Shown here: positions 62,855 through 64,000 of the stretch, in pieces | Layout of the letters: every line of letters begins with the position of its first letter | How positions within the stretch are numbered: position 1 is the stretch's first letter | Assembly: GCA_964489055.1 (NCBI GenBank) | Contig: CAZAXF010000003.1 | Location: 73,066 to 137,065 of the forward strand | Direction of reading: 5' to 3' | DNA: 64,000 nucleotides | DNA from: 66-474 sp964489055 | GTDB taxonomy: Bacteria; Pseudomonadota; Gammaproteobacteria; Xanthomonadales; Rhodanobacteraceae | The notes under the pieces: generated by a model | Told to the model about the DNA's origin: nothing | The model's database searches: none | The model's input: the letters and a program-made list of their open reading frames with translations, nothing else | Program-made: the position numbers and the translations under genes

Positions 62855-63892
62855 ATGGATATCGCCGAGTTGCTTGCCTTTTCAGTCAAGAACAAGGCTT
62901 CTGACCTGCATCTGTCGGCGGGCCTGCCGCCGATGATCCGCGTGGATGGCGACATCCGCCGCATCAACCTGCCGGCGCTCGAGCACAAGCAGGTGCACAC
63001 GCTGGTGTACGACATCATGTCGGACAAGCAGCGGCGCGACTACGAGGAATTTCTCGAGGTCGACTTTTCCTTCGAGATTCCCGGCCTGGCGCGTTTCCGC
63101 GTCAATGCGTTCAACCAGAACCGCGGCGCCGGCGCGGTGTTCCGCACCATTCCGGCCGAGGTCTGGACCCTGGAAGACCTTGGCACGCCCAAGGTGTTCA
63201 AGGACCTGATCGACCAGCCGCAGGGCCTGATCCTTGTCACCGGCCCGACCGGTTCGGGCAAGTCCACGACGCTGGCCGCGATGATCGACCACGTCAACAA
63301 GAACCACTACGGGCACATCCTTTCCATCGAGGACCCGATCGAATTCGTGCACACCGCGCAGAAGTGCGTGATCAACCAGCGCGAGGTGCACCGCGACACC
63401 CACGGCTTCAACGAAGCGCTGCGCTCGGCCCTGCGCGAGGATCCCGACTACATCCTGGTCGGCGAAATGCGCGACATCGAGACCATCCGGCTGGCGCTGA
63501 CCGCGGCCGAGACCGGACACCTGGTGTTCGCGACGCTGCATACCAGTTCGGCGGCCAAGACCATCGACCGCGTGATCGACGTGTTCCCGGCCGGCGAAAA
63601 GGCCATGGTGCGCTCGATGCTTTCCGAGTCGCTGCGCGCGGTGATCACCCAGACACTGTTGAAGAAGGTCGGCGGCGGGCGCATTCCGGCGTGGGAGATC
63701 ATGGTCGGCATCCCCGCCATCCGCAACCTGATCCGCGAGGACAAGGTCGCGCAGATGTACTCCGCCATCCAGACCGGCCAGCAGTTCGGCATGCAGACCA
63801 TGGACCAGTGCCTGCAGGACCTGGTGCGCCGCGGCCTGATCACCCGCCAGGACGCCGCGGCGCGGGCCAAGACCAAGGAAACATTCAAGTGA
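62855..63892 (+). CDS. pilT: PilT, type IV pilus retraction ATPase
   Basis: This 345-residue hexameric ATPase drives pilus depolymerisation for twitching motility. It starts MDIAELLAFSVKNKASDLHL. Walker A is GPTGSGKSTT, the Asp box LSIEDPIEFVH, Walker B ILVGEMRDIETIRLALTAAE, the His box TLHTSSAAKTIDR, and the retraction motif AIRNLIRE is intact. The ATG at 62855 fits family length. A heptamer repeat starts directly after the stop. The usual neighbour pilU is not in the window. Confidence 0.96.
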   Translation: MDIAELLAFSVKNKASDLHLSAGLPPMIRVDGDIRRINLPALEHKQVHTLVYDIMSDKQRRDYEEFLEVDFSFEIPGLARFRVNAFNQNRGAGAVFRTIPAEVWTLEDLGTPKVFKDLIDQPQGLILVTGPTGSGKSTTLAAMIDHVNKNHYGHILSIEDPIEFVHTAQKCVINQREVHRDTHGFNEALRSALREDPDYILVGEMRDIETIRLALTAAETGHLVFATLHTSSAAKTIDRVIDVFPAGEKAMVRSMLSESLRAVITQTLLKKVGGGRIPAWEIMVGIPAIRNLIREDKVAQMYSAIQTGQQFGMQTMDQCLQDLVRRGLITRQDAAARAKTKETFK

Positions 63893-63958
63893 CGGGACTC
63901 GGGACTCGGGACTCGGGGAGAAAAAACGGGACTCGGGACTCGGGACTCGGGACTCGGC
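63893..63958. repeat. Heptanucleotide tandem repeat CGGGACT, array 3
   Basis: Units of CGGGACT begin on the base after the pilT stop: three copies, an AGAAAAAA interruption, then four more. The family is the same as after spoT and moxR. The last 40 bases of the window show no feature. Confidence 0.8.
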
Positions 63959-64000
63959 GAAGCTGGCGTCGGGTTGGAAGTGTCCGACGCGCCCGGCGCG

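Overview
The window is GC-rich chromosomal DNA from a gammaproteobacterium of the order Lysobacterales (Xanthomonadales), most like the Rhodanobacteraceae/Xanthomonadaceae. The case rests on gene order: rpoZ-spoT-ridA-recG, mrcA divergent from pilMNOPQ, thiS/thiG/trmB, and a complete mla set. Short palindromic repeats crowd the gaps between genes, as is common in this order. One run of 100 N (13109-13208) shows that this is a scaffold. No phage, plasmid or insertion-sequence transposase gene is visible.

Layout. 0.3-4.6 kb: Mla phospholipid transport (mlaFEDCB, with convergent mlaA). 4.8-11.4 kb: rpoZ, spoT, ridA, a membrane protein, recG and ribosomal protein L31B. 11.6-12.9 kb: citrate synthase. 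12.9-14.4 kb: two hairpin minisatellite arrays around a conserved hypothetical gene. 14.4-22.9 kb: PBP1A and the type IV pilus alignment/secretin operon pilMNOPQ. 23.3-30.9 kb: a MoxR/Bat operon (AAA ATPase, DUF58, DUF4381, two VWA proteins, BatD). 31.1-33.0 kb: macro-domain hydrolase, mscL, FAH-family hydrolase. 33.1-45.9 kb: a divergent cluster of ABC-export genes. 46-52.5 kb: LpxO-like hydroxylase, AraC/alkyltransferase fusion, small membrane protein, Rieske protein, SLC13 transporter, trmB, thiG. 52.5-53.6 kb: repeats with an inserted MITE-like element. 53.6-64 kb: thiS, a FecR/DUF6600-type protein, tRNA-Gly(CCC), rimK-like ligase, a lipoprotein, a BlaI/M56-TonB pair, a two-component system and pilT.

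The most unusual region is 33.1-45.9 kb. Leftward it encodes a small secreted peptide with two CHTxxVxxC motifs, a thioredoxin-fold CPPC protein, two pairs of FtsX/MacB-type permeases, a TonB-C-like lipoprotein, a toxin-antitoxin pair and a chimeric permease remnant. Rightward it encodes one HlyD/MacA-type adaptor, one ATPase and a third permease pair. An 18-base C tract lies in the shared divergent promoter region. One ATPase and one adaptor for three permease pairs, next to a disulfide-type peptide and a redox protein, suggests an undescribed peptide export or sensing system; this is inference from content and context.

The rest is mainly housekeeping and envelope biology: lipid asymmetry (Mla), peptidoglycan synthesis (PBP1A), twitching motility (PilMNOPQ and PilT), envelope stress (Bat, BlaI/M56) and the stringent response (SpoT).
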